Below are positions 18,701 to 27,423 of a stretch of 64,000 nt of DNA, piece after piece. Positions within the stretch are counted from its first letter, which is position 1. Each line of letters begins with the position of its first letter. This DNA comes from Sinomicrobium kalidii (GTDB lineage: Bacteria > Bacteroidota > Bacteroidia > Flavobacteriales > Flavobacteriaceae), in assembly GCF_021183825.1 (NCBI RefSeq), contig NZ_CP089211.1:62001-126000 (forward strand), read 5' to 3'. The position numbers and the translations under genes were made by a program. Below the pieces are notes generated by a model that saw nothing but the letters and a program-made list of their open reading frames with translations, was not told the DNA's origin and made no database searches.

Positions 18701-18871
18701 TCCGTAGGTAGTCCCCGTAGGCGTATGGACGGCTACTACATTGGCCCCCGGCAAAGGCTCATTGCTGCTATCCGTAACCAGACCTTTCATATTGGCCGTG
18801 GTTACCTGGGCACATATGTTACTTGTAAACAAAAACACCAAAATAGTTAATAAAACACCTGTCTTTTTCAT
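15761..18871 (-). CDS. Oar-like TonB-dependent outer-membrane receptor
   Basis: The protein has 1036 residues from the ATG at 18869-18871; an in-frame TTG seven codons upstream is not needed. The signal peptide ends ICAQ. Next come a CarboxypepD_reg-like beta-sandwich (MKGLVTDSSNEPLPGANVVA, about residues 27-110) and the plug domain, entered through QQLEEVVITGSRSG. The plug has FSLDGSIFNNPYG and GFTGASVNAVTKSGTNEF, typical of Oar-type receptors. A large barrel ends in WQIQFGLRYSF, with a terminal aromatic. Relatives take up peptides or other large substrates or act in secretion; the ligand here is unknown. No SusD partner or sigma factor is adjacent. A strong terminator follows. Confidence 0.92.
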   Translation of the reverse strand: MKKTGVLLTILVFLFTSNICAQVTTANMKGLVTDSSNEPLPGANVVAVHTPTGTTYGGATNFDGRFNLLNMRVGGPYTVTVSYIGFQTREYTDVYLELGKTITVDVVLIEDSQQLEEVVITGSRSGVFGSGRTGAETNVGRRELTRLPTITRSAQDFTRMEPSASGGSFGGRNDQYNNFSLDGSIFNNPYGLDAATPGGQTDAQPISLDAIDQIQVATAPYDVTQSGFTGASVNAVTKSGTNEFHGTVYGFYRNQDLTGSKVKGEEIFVPKLTQAQYGASIGGPIVKNKLFFFANFERDQREDLGSAWVANRGTGAINESRVLESDLISVSDDLATLGYETGPYEGYIHETESVKGIFKLDWNINDKNRLAFIYNFLDASKEKPAHPTAISRRGPDATTLQFRNSGYRINNEIQSFLIELNSNFTDNITNKLQVGYTHFNDFRDPFSTPAPVINITKDGSPYIIAGHEPFSINNKLDQKVFQATNNLNYFRGDHTYTAGISFEKFMFKNSFNLTGYGFDIFGSVDINDFNAADYQEAFDNAIATFETKNAAGDGNDGGWNLSEVNVGQLAFYLQDEWNITEDFKLTYGVRVDKPLYFNTSELVQKYIDTDNGQFYDPSTPYFDPDTGEEVFFDSTKMPNDNLLWSPRLGFNWDVNDDNSLQLRGGTGVFTGRLPFVWIGNQVSGVDQFFYQIVDPDFKFPQVWRSSLGMDYRFENGLIVTADLAYTKDINAVHVQNWGLKTPTATLNGVDPRMIYGTADKGEYAAYVLTNSDKGRVFNASLRLQKNFDHGLYTSLAYNYMDSRDVNSIEAEITGDAFTFNPALNNVNDDVLAHSKYGDKHRFVGIASKQWKYGNDKWATTISTFFEYAQGGRFSYTYGGDINNDGSVMNDLIYVPTASEINAMNFTGPGQAEALENYISQDDYLKSRRGQYAERYGAIAPWRGRWDFKFLQDYNIKVSEDKVNTVQFSVDILNLGNFINSDWGLVQTVTNTQPIGVVVDENNTPVYTFNPDQTNTFVYLSDLQSRWQIQFGLRYSF

Positions 18872-18925
18872 AAAATATTGAGTTAGTTGCAAAACAAATA
18901 TTAATTTTAACAGACAAGATACAAT

Positions 18926-18949
18926 AAAAAAAGCCGCTTAATAAGCGGC
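18926..18949 (-). terminator. Terminator of the rpsF-rpsR-rplI operon
   Basis: A hairpin GCCGCTT / AAGCGGC with a 3-base loop (18933-18949) is followed on the minus strand by TTTTTTT. It lies 30 bases after the rplI stop. Confidence 0.9.
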
Positions 18950-18979
18950 CTTTAAGATTTTATTAACGTTGCGTGTTAA

Positions 18980-19432
18980 CTATTTCGCTTCTGCAACAAC
19001 CTCAAATGGCAGATCGACGATAACCTCTCTGTGCAGTCGGATAACAGCATTGTATTTTCCGGTTCGTTTTACACTTCCACCGTTAATACTGATGTATTTC
19101 CTTTCAATACTTTGCCCTTCTTTTTCCAGTGCCTCTGCAAGGTTGATCGTAGTAACAGAACCGAAGAGTTTGTCTCCGCTCCCTGTTTTTGCAGTGATCT
19201 TGATTTCCAGTTGGTTCAGGGCCTCTGCGGTCTTCTTGGCATCTTCAATGACCTTTTGCTCCTTGAATGCCCTTTGCTTCAGGGTTTCTGCCAGTACTTT
19301 CTTGGCAGATGGTGTTGCCAGTACGGCAAACCCTTGCGGAATCAAGTAATTACGTCCGTAACCGTTTTTTACGGTTACCAAATCATCCTTGAATCCTAAA
19401 TTATCTACGTCTTTTCTTAATATTAATTCCAT
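18980..19432 (-). CDS. rplI: 50S ribosomal protein L9
   Basis: The protein has 150 residues. The N-terminal globular domain is typical (MELILRKDVDNLGFKDDLVTVKNGYGRNYLIPQ in overlapping motifs, including the GYGRNYLIP signature). A long connecting helix rich in Lys/Glu/Ala and a C-terminal domain ending in PFEVVAEAK follow. It binds 23S rRNA domain V near the base of L1. It is the last gene of the rpsF-rpsR-rplI operon, 13 bases after rpsR. Confidence 0.97.
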   Translation of the reverse strand: MELILRKDVDNLGFKDDLVTVKNGYGRNYLIPQGFAVLATPSAKKVLAETLKQRAFKEQKVIEDAKKTAEALNQLEIKITAKTGSGDKLFGSVTTINLAEALEKEGQSIERKYISINGGSVKRTGKYNAVIRLHREVIVDLPFEVVAEAK

Positions 19433-19445
19433 TGTCTGCCCTTTT

Positions 19446-19742
19446 TTATTTTAACAAATCAGCTACATAAGGCATTAAAGCCAGGTGACGGGCTCTTTTA
19501 ACGGCCACAGACACTTTTCTCTGGTACTTTAACGATGTCCCCGTAAGTCTTCTGGGTAATATCTTACCTTGTTCGTTTACAAATTTAAGCAGGAAATCCG
19601 GGTCTTTATAGTCGATATATTTTATTCCGGACTTTTTAAAACGGCAGTATTTCTTAGCCTTGGTGGTCTCAATATTCAGAGGAGTAAGATATCTTATTTC
19701 CCCGTCTTTTTTACCTTTGGCCTGTTGTTCGATAGATGACAT
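19446..19742 (-). CDS. rpsR: 30S ribosomal protein S18
   Basis: The protein has 98 residues, with [20 protein letters not shown] and the conserved [20 protein letters not shown] core (about 60-82) that packs against S6 on 16S rRNA. The N-terminal 20 residues ([20 protein letters not shown]) are a lineage extension. It lies between rpsF (6-base gap) and rplI. No CxxC zinc pair is present, so this is the zinc-independent form. Confidence 0.97.
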   Translation of the reverse strand: MSSIEQQAKGKKDGEIRYLTPLNIETTKAKKYCRFKKSGIKYIDYKDPDFLLKFVNEQGKILPRRLTGTSLKYQRKVSVAVKRARHLALMPYVADLLK

Positions 19743-19748
19743 AATTTC

Positions 19749-20087
19749 TTAAGCTTTTTGGTTCAACTTCTTCCTTCGTTTCTCTGCCCAGGCAACAGCG
19801 TGCTTGTCCAGTTTTACGGTTAAGTAACGCATAACCCTTTCATCCCTTCTGAATTCGGTTTCATAAGGACTGAGAACTTCCCCGGGTGCCTTGAATTCAA
19901 ACAGGTGATAAAAGCCGCTTTTTTTGTGTTGAATGGGATAGGCGAGTTTTTTAAGCCCCCAATCTTCTTTGGATACAAATTCCGCCCCCCTGGAGATTAA
20001 GAAATCCTCGAACTTCTTAACTGCTTCCTTTACCTGGGTCTCAGATAAAACGGGATTTAGAATGAAAACAGTTTCGTAATGATTCAT
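19749..20087 (-). CDS. rpsF: 30S ribosomal protein S6
   Basis: The protein has 112 residues that begin [20 protein letters not shown], the standard S6 opening, with [19 protein letters not shown] in the middle and [17 protein letters not shown] near the end. It pairs with S18 on the platform of the 30S subunit. It is the first gene of the operon, behind a strong consensus promoter. Confidence 0.97.
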   Translation of the reverse strand: MNHYETVFILNPVLSETQVKEAVKKFEDFLISRGAEFVSKEDWGLKKLAYPIQHKKSGFYHLFEFKAPGEVLSPYETEFRRDERVMRYLTVKLDKHAVAWAEKRRKKLNQKA

Positions 20088-20112
20088 AATTAACTTTTTT
20101 ATTTTAAGGCTG

Positions 20113-20142
20113 CAAAAATACTGTTTTATAGCTTAACAACAA
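20113..20142 (-). promoter_or_regulatory. Promoter of the rpsF-rpsR-rplI operon
   Basis: On the minus strand a TTG (20140-20142) and TATTTTTG (20113-20120) are separated by 19 bp, the full -33/-7 Bacteroidota pattern. Confidence 0.75.
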
Positions 20143-20362
20143 AAAATACGTACACATTATTTCTGCCGGTGGTCTTTTTTATTTCTTTTTTCCGCCACAA
20201 AATTGGTGGATGTAAAAAATTTCAGTAAAATTGTTTATTATTTTGTCTTATCCTAAAATACCCCGGGATGAAATATTAAAGACAGGGTTCCCCAATCAGT
20301 ACCCGGAAATGGATTTTTCTCTAAAAATAACAAGGAACTTAACCAAAAGGCAATAGTAAGCA

Positions 20363-21052
20363 ATGAAGATGAATTGCATAATTGTAGATGATTCCAACAT
20401 TCAGCGAATGGCAGTGGCTAAGCTTATCAACAACAACAATTCCCTCGAACTTGTCGCTGAATACGGAAATGCTATTGAAGCTAAAAACGGGTTAAAGCTA
20501 AAAAAAATAGACCTTATTTTCCTCGATATAGAAATGCCTATCATCACGGGGTTTGACCTCCTGGAGTCCCTGCAGGACCCGCCACAGGTCATCCTTATCA
20601 CCGGTAAGGCTGAATATGCCCTGAAAGCTTTTGATTATGATGTTACCGATTACCTCCACAAACCCATTTCTTCGGAACGTTTTGAAATGGCGGTTAAGCG
20701 GGCACTGGAAAAACACAAGCTGAAAACGGCTGCCAAAGAAGACGACGATTATATCTTTGTAAAGAGCAATCTGAAGAAACACAAGGTTTTCCTCAATGAG
20801 ATCAAATGGATCGAAGCACTCGGCGATTATGTAAAACTGCTTACCGACGAAGAGAGTATTATAGTGCTTTCTACCATGAAATCTTTTGAACAGGAACTTC
20901 CCGAAGACCGGTTTATGCGGATACACAAATCTTTCATTATAAACCTGGACAAGGTAGACCGGTACAACAGCCGTATCGTTGAAGTGAGTGGCACCAAACT
21001 TCCGCTCAGCAGGAACCGCAAGGCCAGACTGGCGGAATTGCTCGGCAAATAA
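20363..21052 (+). CDS. LytTR-type response regulator
   Basis: The protein has 229 residues. The receiver domain (1-120) has D9/D10, the phospho-acceptor D55 (LIFLDIEMP), T80 and K100 (YLHKPIS), so it is complete. The LytTR DNA-binding domain (about 130-229) has IKWIEALGDYVKLLT, MKSFEQELPEDRFMRIHKSF and a basic C-terminal turn (LPLSRNRKARLAELL). LytTR regulators usually pair with a LytS/YehU-type histidine kinase; none is next to it, so the partner is unlinked. It is divergent from rpsF. Confidence 0.92.
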   Translation: MKMNCIIVDDSNIQRMAVAKLINNNNSLELVAEYGNAIEAKNGLKLKKIDLIFLDIEMPIITGFDLLESLQDPPQVILITGKAEYALKAFDYDVTDYLHKPISSERFEMAVKRALEKHKLKTAAKEDDDYIFVKSNLKKHKVFLNEIKWIEALGDYVKLLTDEESIIVLSTMKSFEQELPEDRFMRIHKSFIINLDKVDRYNSRIVEVSGTKLPLSRNRKARLAELLGK

Positions 21053-21080
21053 CCGGTTCCCGTATGCTGCCGTTCTGTCG

Positions 21081-23558
21081 TTAATACGTATCCACATCAA
21101 AGGCCACCCGGATACTCCGGTAAAGCGCTATGGCACTGAAGCTTTTGTGAATGCGCCCTATCCCTTCCTTCACCGCCTTCAGGTTTTGTCCCGGCGGGAT
21201 TTTGATCAGAACGTCCTTGATATACCGGTTCCTTATTCTCCCCACGGCAGGTGATTCCGGCCCCAGGATATATTCTCTTTTCCAGTTCGCAGTACTGAAG
21301 TAATTGCGCAGGGCACCGGTATACCATTCGGCACCTTCCCGTACCGTATTGTAATTTTTGTGCCGGAAAGAGATCTTTATCAGCCTGTAAAACGGAGGAT
21401 AACGAAACTGCTTTCTGTCGTTCAACTGGTCGGTGAGCATATCTCCGTATCTGTTCATGGAGGCCTGTTGTAATATCTGGTGATAGGGATTATAGGTTTG
21501 TATAATCACCCTCCCCCGCTTTTCCGTCCTCCCCGCACGTCCGGCCACCTGCAATATCAACTGGAAACTCCTTTCAAAGGCCCGGAAATCGGGATAATTG
21601 AGTAAACTGTCGGCATTCATGATCCCCACCAGGCTTACATTCCGGAAATCCAGCCCCTTGGTGAGCATTTGTGTACCGACGAGTATATCCGTTTCCTGTT
21701 GTTCAAACGCAGTAATGATCTTTTCATACCCGTATTTTCCGCGGGTGGTATCAGAATCCATCCTCCCTGTCCGTGCTTCAGGGAAAAGTGATTTCAATTC
21801 CTCTTCCACCTGCTCCGTACCGAAGCCCCTGGTGTCCAGTTCACTGCTGCCACAGGCCACACAACTCAACGGCAAGGCCATGTGGTAACCGCAATAATGG
21901 CAGCGCAACTGCTTCCGGGTCTGGTGATAGGTGAGGCTGACATCACAACTGGGACATTGCGGACTGTGCCCGCAGGTATTGCATTCCATAACCGGGGCAT
22001 AGCCTCTCCTGTTCTGGAAAAGGATGACCTGCTCCCCTTCGGCAAGAGAGGCTTCGATCTCTTCGATCAAACGGTCGGAAAAATGGCCTTTCATCCTTTT
22101 CTTTTTCCGTTTGTCCTTGATATCCACCAGTTCCATTTCCGGCAGCAATACATTGCCGTACCTTCGCTTCAGCCCTACCAGTCCGTACTTTCCCGCCTTG
22201 GCATTATAACTGCTCTCTACACTCGGGGTTGCAGAACCCAATAGTATTTTGGCTTCGTGAAACCGCCCCAGCACTACCGCAACATCGCGGGCGTGATATC
22301 TCGGAGCGGGATCAAACTGTTTAAAAGAGGCTTCGTGTTCCTCATCCACAATAATCAGTCCCAGGTCAGAAAAAGGCAGGAATACCGAAGACCGTGCACC
22401 GAGTACGATCTGTGTCCTCGACGATCCCTGCAGCATATTGTTCCACACTTCTACCCTTTCATTATTGGAATATTTGGAATGATAGACACTCACTTTTTCA
22501 CCAAAATAATTTTGCAGGCGATAAATGAGCTGCGAGGTAAGTGCAATTTCAGGCAACAGATAGAGCACCTGTTGCCCCCGGGCAAGGACCTCTTCCATGA
22601 GTTTTACATAGATTTCGGTTTTTCCCGATGATGTAATGCCGTATAACAGCGTAACATCCCTGGCCCGGAAATGCTCCCTGATCCCGCCAAGTGCCTTTGT
22701 CTGGAATTCGTTCAGTTCCTTGGTGTCGCTTACCGGTTTGCCGGAATATCCCACCCTGTCCGTCTGTATATGATAGTCTTCAAGAATCTCTTTTTCCAGC
22801 AGGCTGTTGATCACGGCGGGCGAAGCCCCTGTCTTTTCCTGCAGGTCTTTTAGTTTTACCGGTTTTATAGTACCGGCAGAGAGTGAAAAAAGGGACAGCA
22901 ATACTTCCCGCTGTTTCGGGGCCCTGTTCAGTGTATCCAGTAATTCCCGCAAAGCTTCTTCCGAATCGTAAGCCGGTGCCACACGTATAAACCGCACCAG
23001 TTTGGGGCGGTATTGCTCGTGTATCTCTTCCTTTACCCGGATCACATCTTTTTCCAGCAAGCGCTTTAATACGGGCAGGACATTTTTTTTATCCAGGATT
23101 GCGGCAATTTCGGTGACTTTGAGTATCGGCTGGTGCTGCAAAGCTTCGTAAACCAGCCATTCATCATCTTTCAGAGTTATTTCGGCCTCCCGGAATTTCT
23201 CATTTTTAAATACGATCGTCTCACTTTCCAGCAGCAACACTCCGGGTACCGCGGCGCGGAACACTTCTCCCGGGGCACACATGTAATAAGAAGCCATCCA
23301 GAACCACAGTTGCAACTGCTGTTCCGTAACCACCGGGGTTTCGTCCAGTATCTGGTGTATTTCCTTGGCTTCGTAAACCTGTGGCGGATTCCGGTGCAAT
23401 TTGTACGCCAGTGCAGTATATATCTTTGATTTTCCGAACGGTACGGCAATCCGCATTCCGGGCTTTATGAACCCGAATTCCCTTTCGGAAATGCTGTACG
23501 TAAATAGCTTTTCTACAGGTATGGGCAGAATAACGTCTACAAAATACTGTTGTTGCAT
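21081..23558 (-). CDS. priA: Primosomal protein N' (replication restart helicase)
   Basis: A superfamily 2 helicase of 825 residues that reloads the replisome at stalled forks. The N-terminal DNA-binding domain comes first. Walker A is GITSSGKTEIY and the DEAH-type box is IIVDEEHEASF. The zinc region has eight cysteines (CNTCGHSPQCPSC, then CHYCG and CVACGS). GTQMLTKGLDFRNV and QVAGRAGRTEKRG form the C-lobe motifs. The start ATG is preceded at four bases by TATCTTTG, suggesting a leaderless transcript. Confidence 0.96.
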   Translation of the reverse strand: MQQQYFVDVILPIPVEKLFTYSISEREFGFIKPGMRIAVPFGKSKIYTALAYKLHRNPPQVYEAKEIHQILDETPVVTEQQLQLWFWMASYYMCAPGEVFRAAVPGVLLLESETIVFKNEKFREAEITLKDDEWLVYEALQHQPILKVTEIAAILDKKNVLPVLKRLLEKDVIRVKEEIHEQYRPKLVRFIRVAPAYDSEEALRELLDTLNRAPKQREVLLSLFSLSAGTIKPVKLKDLQEKTGASPAVINSLLEKEILEDYHIQTDRVGYSGKPVSDTKELNEFQTKALGGIREHFRARDVTLLYGITSSGKTEIYVKLMEEVLARGQQVLYLLPEIALTSQLIYRLQNYFGEKVSVYHSKYSNNERVEVWNNMLQGSSRTQIVLGARSSVFLPFSDLGLIIVDEEHEASFKQFDPAPRYHARDVAVVLGRFHEAKILLGSATPSVESSYNAKAGKYGLVGLKRRYGNVLLPEMELVDIKDKRKKKRMKGHFSDRLIEEIEASLAEGEQVILFQNRRGYAPVMECNTCGHSPQCPSCDVSLTYHQTRKQLRCHYCGYHMALPLSCVACGSSELDTRGFGTEQVEEELKSLFPEARTGRMDSDTTRGKYGYEKIITAFEQQETDILVGTQMLTKGLDFRNVSLVGIMNADSLLNYPDFRAFERSFQLILQVAGRAGRTEKRGRVIIQTYNPYHQILQQASMNRYGDMLTDQLNDRKQFRYPPFYRLIKISFRHKNYNTVREGAEWYTGALRNYFSTANWKREYILGPESPAVGRIRNRYIKDVLIKIPPGQNLKAVKEGIGRIHKSFSAIALYRSIRVAFDVDTY

Positions 23559-23562
23559 GAAA

Positions 23563-23570
23563 CAAAGATA
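23563..23570 (-). promoter_or_regulatory. -7 element directly before the priA start
   Basis: On the minus strand TATCTTTG is followed by TTTC and then the ATG at 23558. The four-base gap is the same as for the S24 regulator and the HsdR-N gene. Confidence 0.55.
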
Positions 23571-23695
23571 AGGAAGACTGTCTTTTCCGAATGTTTAAGG
23601 CCGATCGAATCAGCAGACAGTTTTTTCACAATTATCGTTATCGTTACCTGTTCGTGTTATCTCATTTCCGGATTATCGCATTAACCTATCCTCTT

Positions 23696-24127
23696 TTATT
23701 TCACCCGAAACCAGTTTTGCGTACGATAGAAAAAGGCCACATACCCCCGTACATTCAGTTTGTTCGGATCATCCTCGTCCACCCAGAGCTTACAGCGATA
23801 TTCTTTTCCCTTGTTCGGGTCCAGGATGCTCCCTCCCGAATATTCCTCTCCGTCCTTTTCCATATCCTCGATGATCACCATTCCCAGAATGGGCTTGTCC
23901 TTTTTAGCGCCCTTACACTTGTCGCATGCGGCATCCTGCCTGTCCTTGTTCAGTATTTTCACTACTTTCCCGAACACCTTTCCGTCTTCCCGGTATATTT
24001 CCACTATCGATTTTTCCCGTCCGGTTTCATCATCAATGGTTTTCCACTTGCCGAAAATATCCTGGGCGGTTGCCGACAATGTACCCAGCAATAAAAAAAT
24101 ACTACACAATTTTACGATCTGTCTCAT
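23696..24127 (-). CDS. DUF2147 family secreted protein
   Basis: The protein has 143 residues with a signal peptide ending SATAQ. The mature part begins DIFGKWKTIDDETGREKS and includes YREDGKVFGKVVKIL, a CDKC pair, GMVIIEDM and LNVRGYVAFFYRTQNWFRV. This is the DUF2147 pattern, a small lipocalin-like periplasmic or secreted family of unknown function, widespread in Bacteroidota. It is followed on the same strand by priA across a 137-base gap. Confidence 0.88.
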   Translation of the reverse strand: MRQIVKLCSIFLLLGTLSATAQDIFGKWKTIDDETGREKSIVEIYREDGKVFGKVVKILNKDRQDAACDKCKGAKKDKPILGMVIIEDMEKDGEEYSGGSILDPNKGKEYRCKLWVDEDDPNKLNVRGYVAFFYRTQNWFRVK

Positions 24128-24162
24128 CTTAACTGTTTTTTGTGATTACAGAAATAAATATA

Positions 24163-25077
24163 TTAAAATTTTCGCTTCAGGCTACGAAGAGAAGCATTCA
24201 GTTCAAAACCGAGAAGCAGGATATTGGAGTTAAGCCATATATACAACATCAATATTAACAGGGCTCCTATGGAACCGTATAATTCGTTGTACTGCGAAAA
24301 ATTTTTGATATATATTCCAAAAAAATAGGATGTCAGCACGAACAGTATGGTGGTCAACAAGGCACCGGGAGAAAAAAAACGGGTGTCCCTGCCCTCGGCG
24401 GTACCGAAATAATAGAGAATGGCGGTAAAAAGATAAGCTATAAAGACAAAGAAGAGGTATTTACCTATATTGATCCAGAGTTCCACATTTTCTATATACC
24501 CCTTCCCGCTCAGTTCGTCAATGATATCGGTCTGGAAAAAAACAAAAGCCGCGACGGACAATAGCAGCAACAGTGCCATGATAACCGCCACTCCCAAAGC
24601 GATAAAGTATTGCCGGATAACGTTCCTGCTTATCTTCACGTGGTAAGAGGTCTCGAATCCGCCGAAAACGGCATTGATCCCGTTGGTCATTAAAAAAATG
24701 GAGAGTATAAATACCGAAGACAGCAGGCTCCCCCTTTTCTTGCTGGCGATATCGCTAAAAATATCGCCGAAATAAGGAGCCGTTTCCGGAGGCAGCAACC
24801 CGTCTATAAACTGCAGGAACTCACCTTCCTGTACAGGCATATACGGAATGAGATTGAGCACAAAGAGCAGAAACGGAAAAATAGCCATAAAAAAACTGAA
24901 AGAAATGGCACTCGCCCGGTATGTTAATGCCCCCTTCACTATGCCCAGCACATACATTTCGAGCAGGTCGTAAACCGAAAGCCCTTCAAACGCCCTCAGT
25001 TTGATCTTTTTGAAAAATGCGACAAGAAGGTTAATTACCGGAATTTTAGCAAGTTTTTCTTCAATTTCTATAGACAT
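24163..25077 (-). CDS. YihY/BrkB-family inner-membrane protein
   Basis: The protein has 304 residues. After a soluble N-terminal 45 residues come six membrane helices, starting with TYRASAISFSFFMAIFPFL, the family hallmark region. MTNGINAVFGGFETSYHV is the second conserved block. It ends LLLGFELNASLRSLKRKF. The family was once annotated ribonuclease BN, which is now regarded as wrong; a transport role is assumed. It precedes the DUF2147 gene by 35 bases, so the two may be co-transcribed. Confidence 0.9.
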   Translation of the reverse strand: MSIEIEEKLAKIPVINLLVAFFKKIKLRAFEGLSVYDLLEMYVLGIVKGALTYRASAISFSFFMAIFPFLLFVLNLIPYMPVQEGEFLQFIDGLLPPETAPYFGDIFSDIASKKRGSLLSSVFILSIFLMTNGINAVFGGFETSYHVKISRNVIRQYFIALGVAVIMALLLLLSVAAFVFFQTDIIDELSGKGYIENVELWINIGKYLFFVFIAYLFTAILYYFGTAEGRDTRFFSPGALLTTILFVLTSYFFGIYIKNFSQYNELYGSIGALLILMLYIWLNSNILLLGFELNASLRSLKRKF

Positions 25078-25139
25078 ATAAGTTAAAATTAGCCACCGTG
25101 CAGTGGGTTTTTCGGTTTCCGGAGCAGATCAGGTGAACA

Positions 25140-26003
25140 TCAGCCATTGACTGCTTTCAGGCTCAGGTCCATATTGTATACGGAATGTGTAAGGGCACCG
25201 GAAGAAATATAATCCACTCCGCATTCGGCATATTTTCTGATGGTACTTTCGTTAATTCCTCCCGAAGATTCCGTCTGGCATTTGCCTGCAATTCGCTTTA
25301 CCGCCGTTGTCGTATCCGTAAAGTTAAAATTGTCCAGCAAAATGCGGTATACCCCGTCACATTGCAGGATTTCCTCTACTTCCTCAAGGTTCCTGGCTTC
25401 CACAATAATTTTCAGGTCCTTCCCTCTTTCTTCGAGGTATTTCCGGGTTTTGGCAATGGCACTGGTAATTCCCCCGGAAAAGTCAATATGGTTGTCCTTG
25501 AGCATGATCATGTCATAAAGTGCAAACCTGTGATTTTGTCCGCCGCCTATTTTCACAGCCCATTTTTCCAGTGCCCTTATTCCGGGAGTGGTTTTCCGGG
25601 TATCCAGTATCCCGGCCCCGGTACCTTCGAGGAGTTTTACGTATTTCTGCGTTTTGGTGGCTATGGCACTCATGCGTTGCATGGCATTAAGCACCAGCCG
25701 TTCGGCCTTGAGAATAGATTGAGAGCTCCCTTCCACATAAAAGACAATATCGCCCTGTTCCACCTGCTGTCCGTCTTCGATCAATACTTCAATACCGAGA
25801 CTTTCGTCTACATGGTTAAAAACTTTCCGGGCAAACTCCACCCCGGCAATAATGCCCCGGTCTTTTACCAAAAGCTTTGCCTTGCCTTGTGCCGATACCG
25901 GGATACAGGCCAGTGAGCTGTGATCGCCGTCCCCCACATCCTCCCGGACGGCATTGACAATAATCAGGTCGATCTCACGGTCAAATTGTTCTTTTGTGAT
26001 CAT
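25140..26003 (-). CDS. nadC: Nicotinate-nucleotide pyrophosphorylase (carboxylating)
   Basis: Quinolinate phosphoribosyltransferase of 287 residues, which converts quinolinate and PRPP to nicotinate mononucleotide in de novo NAD synthesis. The signatures are VREDVGDGDHSS, LNAMQRMSAIAT, LDTRKTTPGIRALEKWAV with GGGQNHRFAL, and MLKDNHID. The C-terminus has ESSGGINESTIRKYAECGVDYIS. Length is normal. nadA and nadB are not in the window. Confidence 0.96.
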   Translation of the reverse strand: MITKEQFDREIDLIIVNAVREDVGDGDHSSLACIPVSAQGKAKLLVKDRGIIAGVEFARKVFNHVDESLGIEVLIEDGQQVEQGDIVFYVEGSSQSILKAERLVLNAMQRMSAIATKTQKYVKLLEGTGAGILDTRKTTPGIRALEKWAVKIGGGQNHRFALYDMIMLKDNHIDFSGGITSAIAKTRKYLEERGKDLKIIVEARNLEEVEEILQCDGVYRILLDNFNFTDTTTAVKRIAGKCQTESSGGINESTIRKYAECGVDYISSGALTHSVYNMDLSLKAVNG

Positions 26004-26301
26004 ATTTTGACGGTTTTGTCGCTAAAATACTAAGAAACTGTTTAAATTTTAAAACAAGGCCCATACAATGTATTCCTGAACCTTACTATCAACCGTGCTC
26101 CGACGATCCTTCAACCCACGGTATACCCGATTCTATCCTTGCTATATAAAGATAATACATATCGTTTACATATAACTGTCAAATGCAGTTCATATATAAA
26201 TTTATCTACTCACACCCATTGACGCATCATCAAATCACCGAATTATCAAATTTCCGGAAAAATACTTGCGTCTTATAATTCATGAGACTTATTTTGTCCT
26301 T

Positions 26302-26775
26302 ATGAACATAAAACTCCTCGTCATAGGCAAGACCGACAATGCCGCACTGCAATCGCTCATACAGGATTATGAAAAGCGACTGGGCTTTTACATCCGGTTC
26401 AACATGGAAATTATCCCGGACATCAAAAATGCCAAAAAACTGAATGAAGCCCTGCAAAAGGAAAAGGAAGGCGAACTCCTGCTCAAGAAAATACAACCGG
26501 CGGATGTCCTGATCCTGCTGGATGAAAAGGGCAGGGAATACACTTCGGTCGGTTTTTCGGAATTCCTTCAGAAAAAGATGAACTCCGGCATAAAACAACT
26601 GGTTTTTGCGATTGGCGGTCCCTATGGCTTTTCCGAAGCGGTTTACAAACAGGCCGGGGGAAAATTATCGCTCTCCCCGATGACATTTTCACACCAGATG
26701 ATCCGCCTCTTCTTTACCGAGCAACTCTACCGGGCCTTTACCATACTCAACAACGAACCCTATCATCACAGGTGA
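26302..26775 (+). CDS. rlmH: 23S rRNA (pseudouridine(1915)-N(3))-methyltransferase RlmH
   Basis: A SPOUT-fold methyltransferase of 157 residues from the ATG at 26302 (MNIKLLVIGKTDN). The SAM-binding knot shows in QLVFAIGGPYGFSEAVY and the C-terminal LSLSPMTFSHQMIRLFFTEQ with QLYRAFTILNNEPYHHR. A longer frame upstream lacks family similarity. The stop TGA is also the start of a 7-base-period array. Confidence 0.96.
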   Translation: MNIKLLVIGKTDNAALQSLIQDYEKRLGFYIRFNMEIIPDIKNAKKLNEALQKEKEGELLLKKIQPADVLILLDEKGREYTSVGFSEFLQKKMNSGIKQLVFAIGGPYGFSEAVYKQAGGKLSLSPMTFSHQMIRLFFTEQLYRAFTILNNEPYHHR

Positions 26776-26807
26776 GCGTAGTCAGAAGTACGAAGTCGGA
26801 AGTGGTT
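26773..26807 (+). repeat. Degenerate 7-base-period array after rlmH
   Basis: Five heptamers follow each other; the middle ones are AGTCAGA, AGTACGA and AGTCGGA. The first unit includes the rlmH stop codon. Confidence 0.65.
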
Positions 26808-26838
26808 TTTCTTTTTTAATTCCTTAATACATCTTATA

Positions 26839-27423
26839 ATGAAACTGGTTTTTGCCACACACAACAGGAACAAATTACACGAAGTACAGGCGCTCCTGCC
26901 TGACTACATCACACTACTGAGTCTGGACGATATAGGCTGTACCGAAGATATTCCCGAAACCTCGGATACCATTGAAGGGAACGCCCTGCAAAAAGCGGAT
27001 TATGTACGGGAAAAATACGGCTATGATTGTTTTGCAGACGATACGGGACTTGAAGCGGATGCCCTGAACGGAGCCCCGGGAGTATATTCGGCCCGGTATG
27101 CCGGCGAAGCAAAAAACGCGGCGGACAACATCGAAAAACTGCTGTACGAACTCCGCGATGAAAATAACAGGACAGCCCGGTTTAAAACTGTGATAGCGCT
27201 ACACCTGAACGGAAAGCAGATTTTTTTTGAGGGTATTGTGGAAGGCAGCATTACCAGACAAAAATCGGGTAACGGCGGGTTCGGATATGATCCGGTATTC
27301 CTCCCGAAAGGTTACAAAAAGACGTTTGCCGAACTTCCTCTTGAGGTAAAAAACACCATTGGGCATCGCGGAAAAGCCGTAAAACAGTTGATCGACTACC
27401 TGGAGAACCCGGACCGGAGTTAA
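26839..27423 (+). CDS. rdgB: Non-canonical purine NTP pyrophosphatase (RdgB/HAM1)
   Basis: The protein has 194 residues. It hydrolyses dITP, dXTP and ITP to the monophosphates and so keeps deaminated purines out of DNA. It shows the family motifs FATHNRNKLHEVQ, FADDTGLEADALNGAPGVYSA (overlapping parts), GNGGFGYDPVF and TIGHRGKAV; the last usually reads SHR, so the serine is glycine here. The stop codon overlaps that of the convergent PAP2 gene inside a TTAA. Confidence 0.95.
   Translation: MKLVFATHNRNKLHEVQALLPDYITLLSLDDIGCTEDIPETSDTIEGNALQKADYVREKYGYDCFADDTGLEADALNGAPGVYSARYAGEAKNAADNIEKLLYELRDENNRTARFKTVIALHLNGKQIFFEGIVEGSITRQKSGNGGFGYDPVFLPKGYKKTFAELPLEVKNTIGHRGKAVKQLIDYLENPDRS

Noticed and set aside
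20363..21052. Pairing of the LytTR regulator with the TPR-histidine kinase at 10 kb as a split two-component system
   Set aside because: The kinase has a HisKA_3 (NarL-type) core, which pairs with LuxR-type, not LytTR-type, regulators; distance also argues against it.
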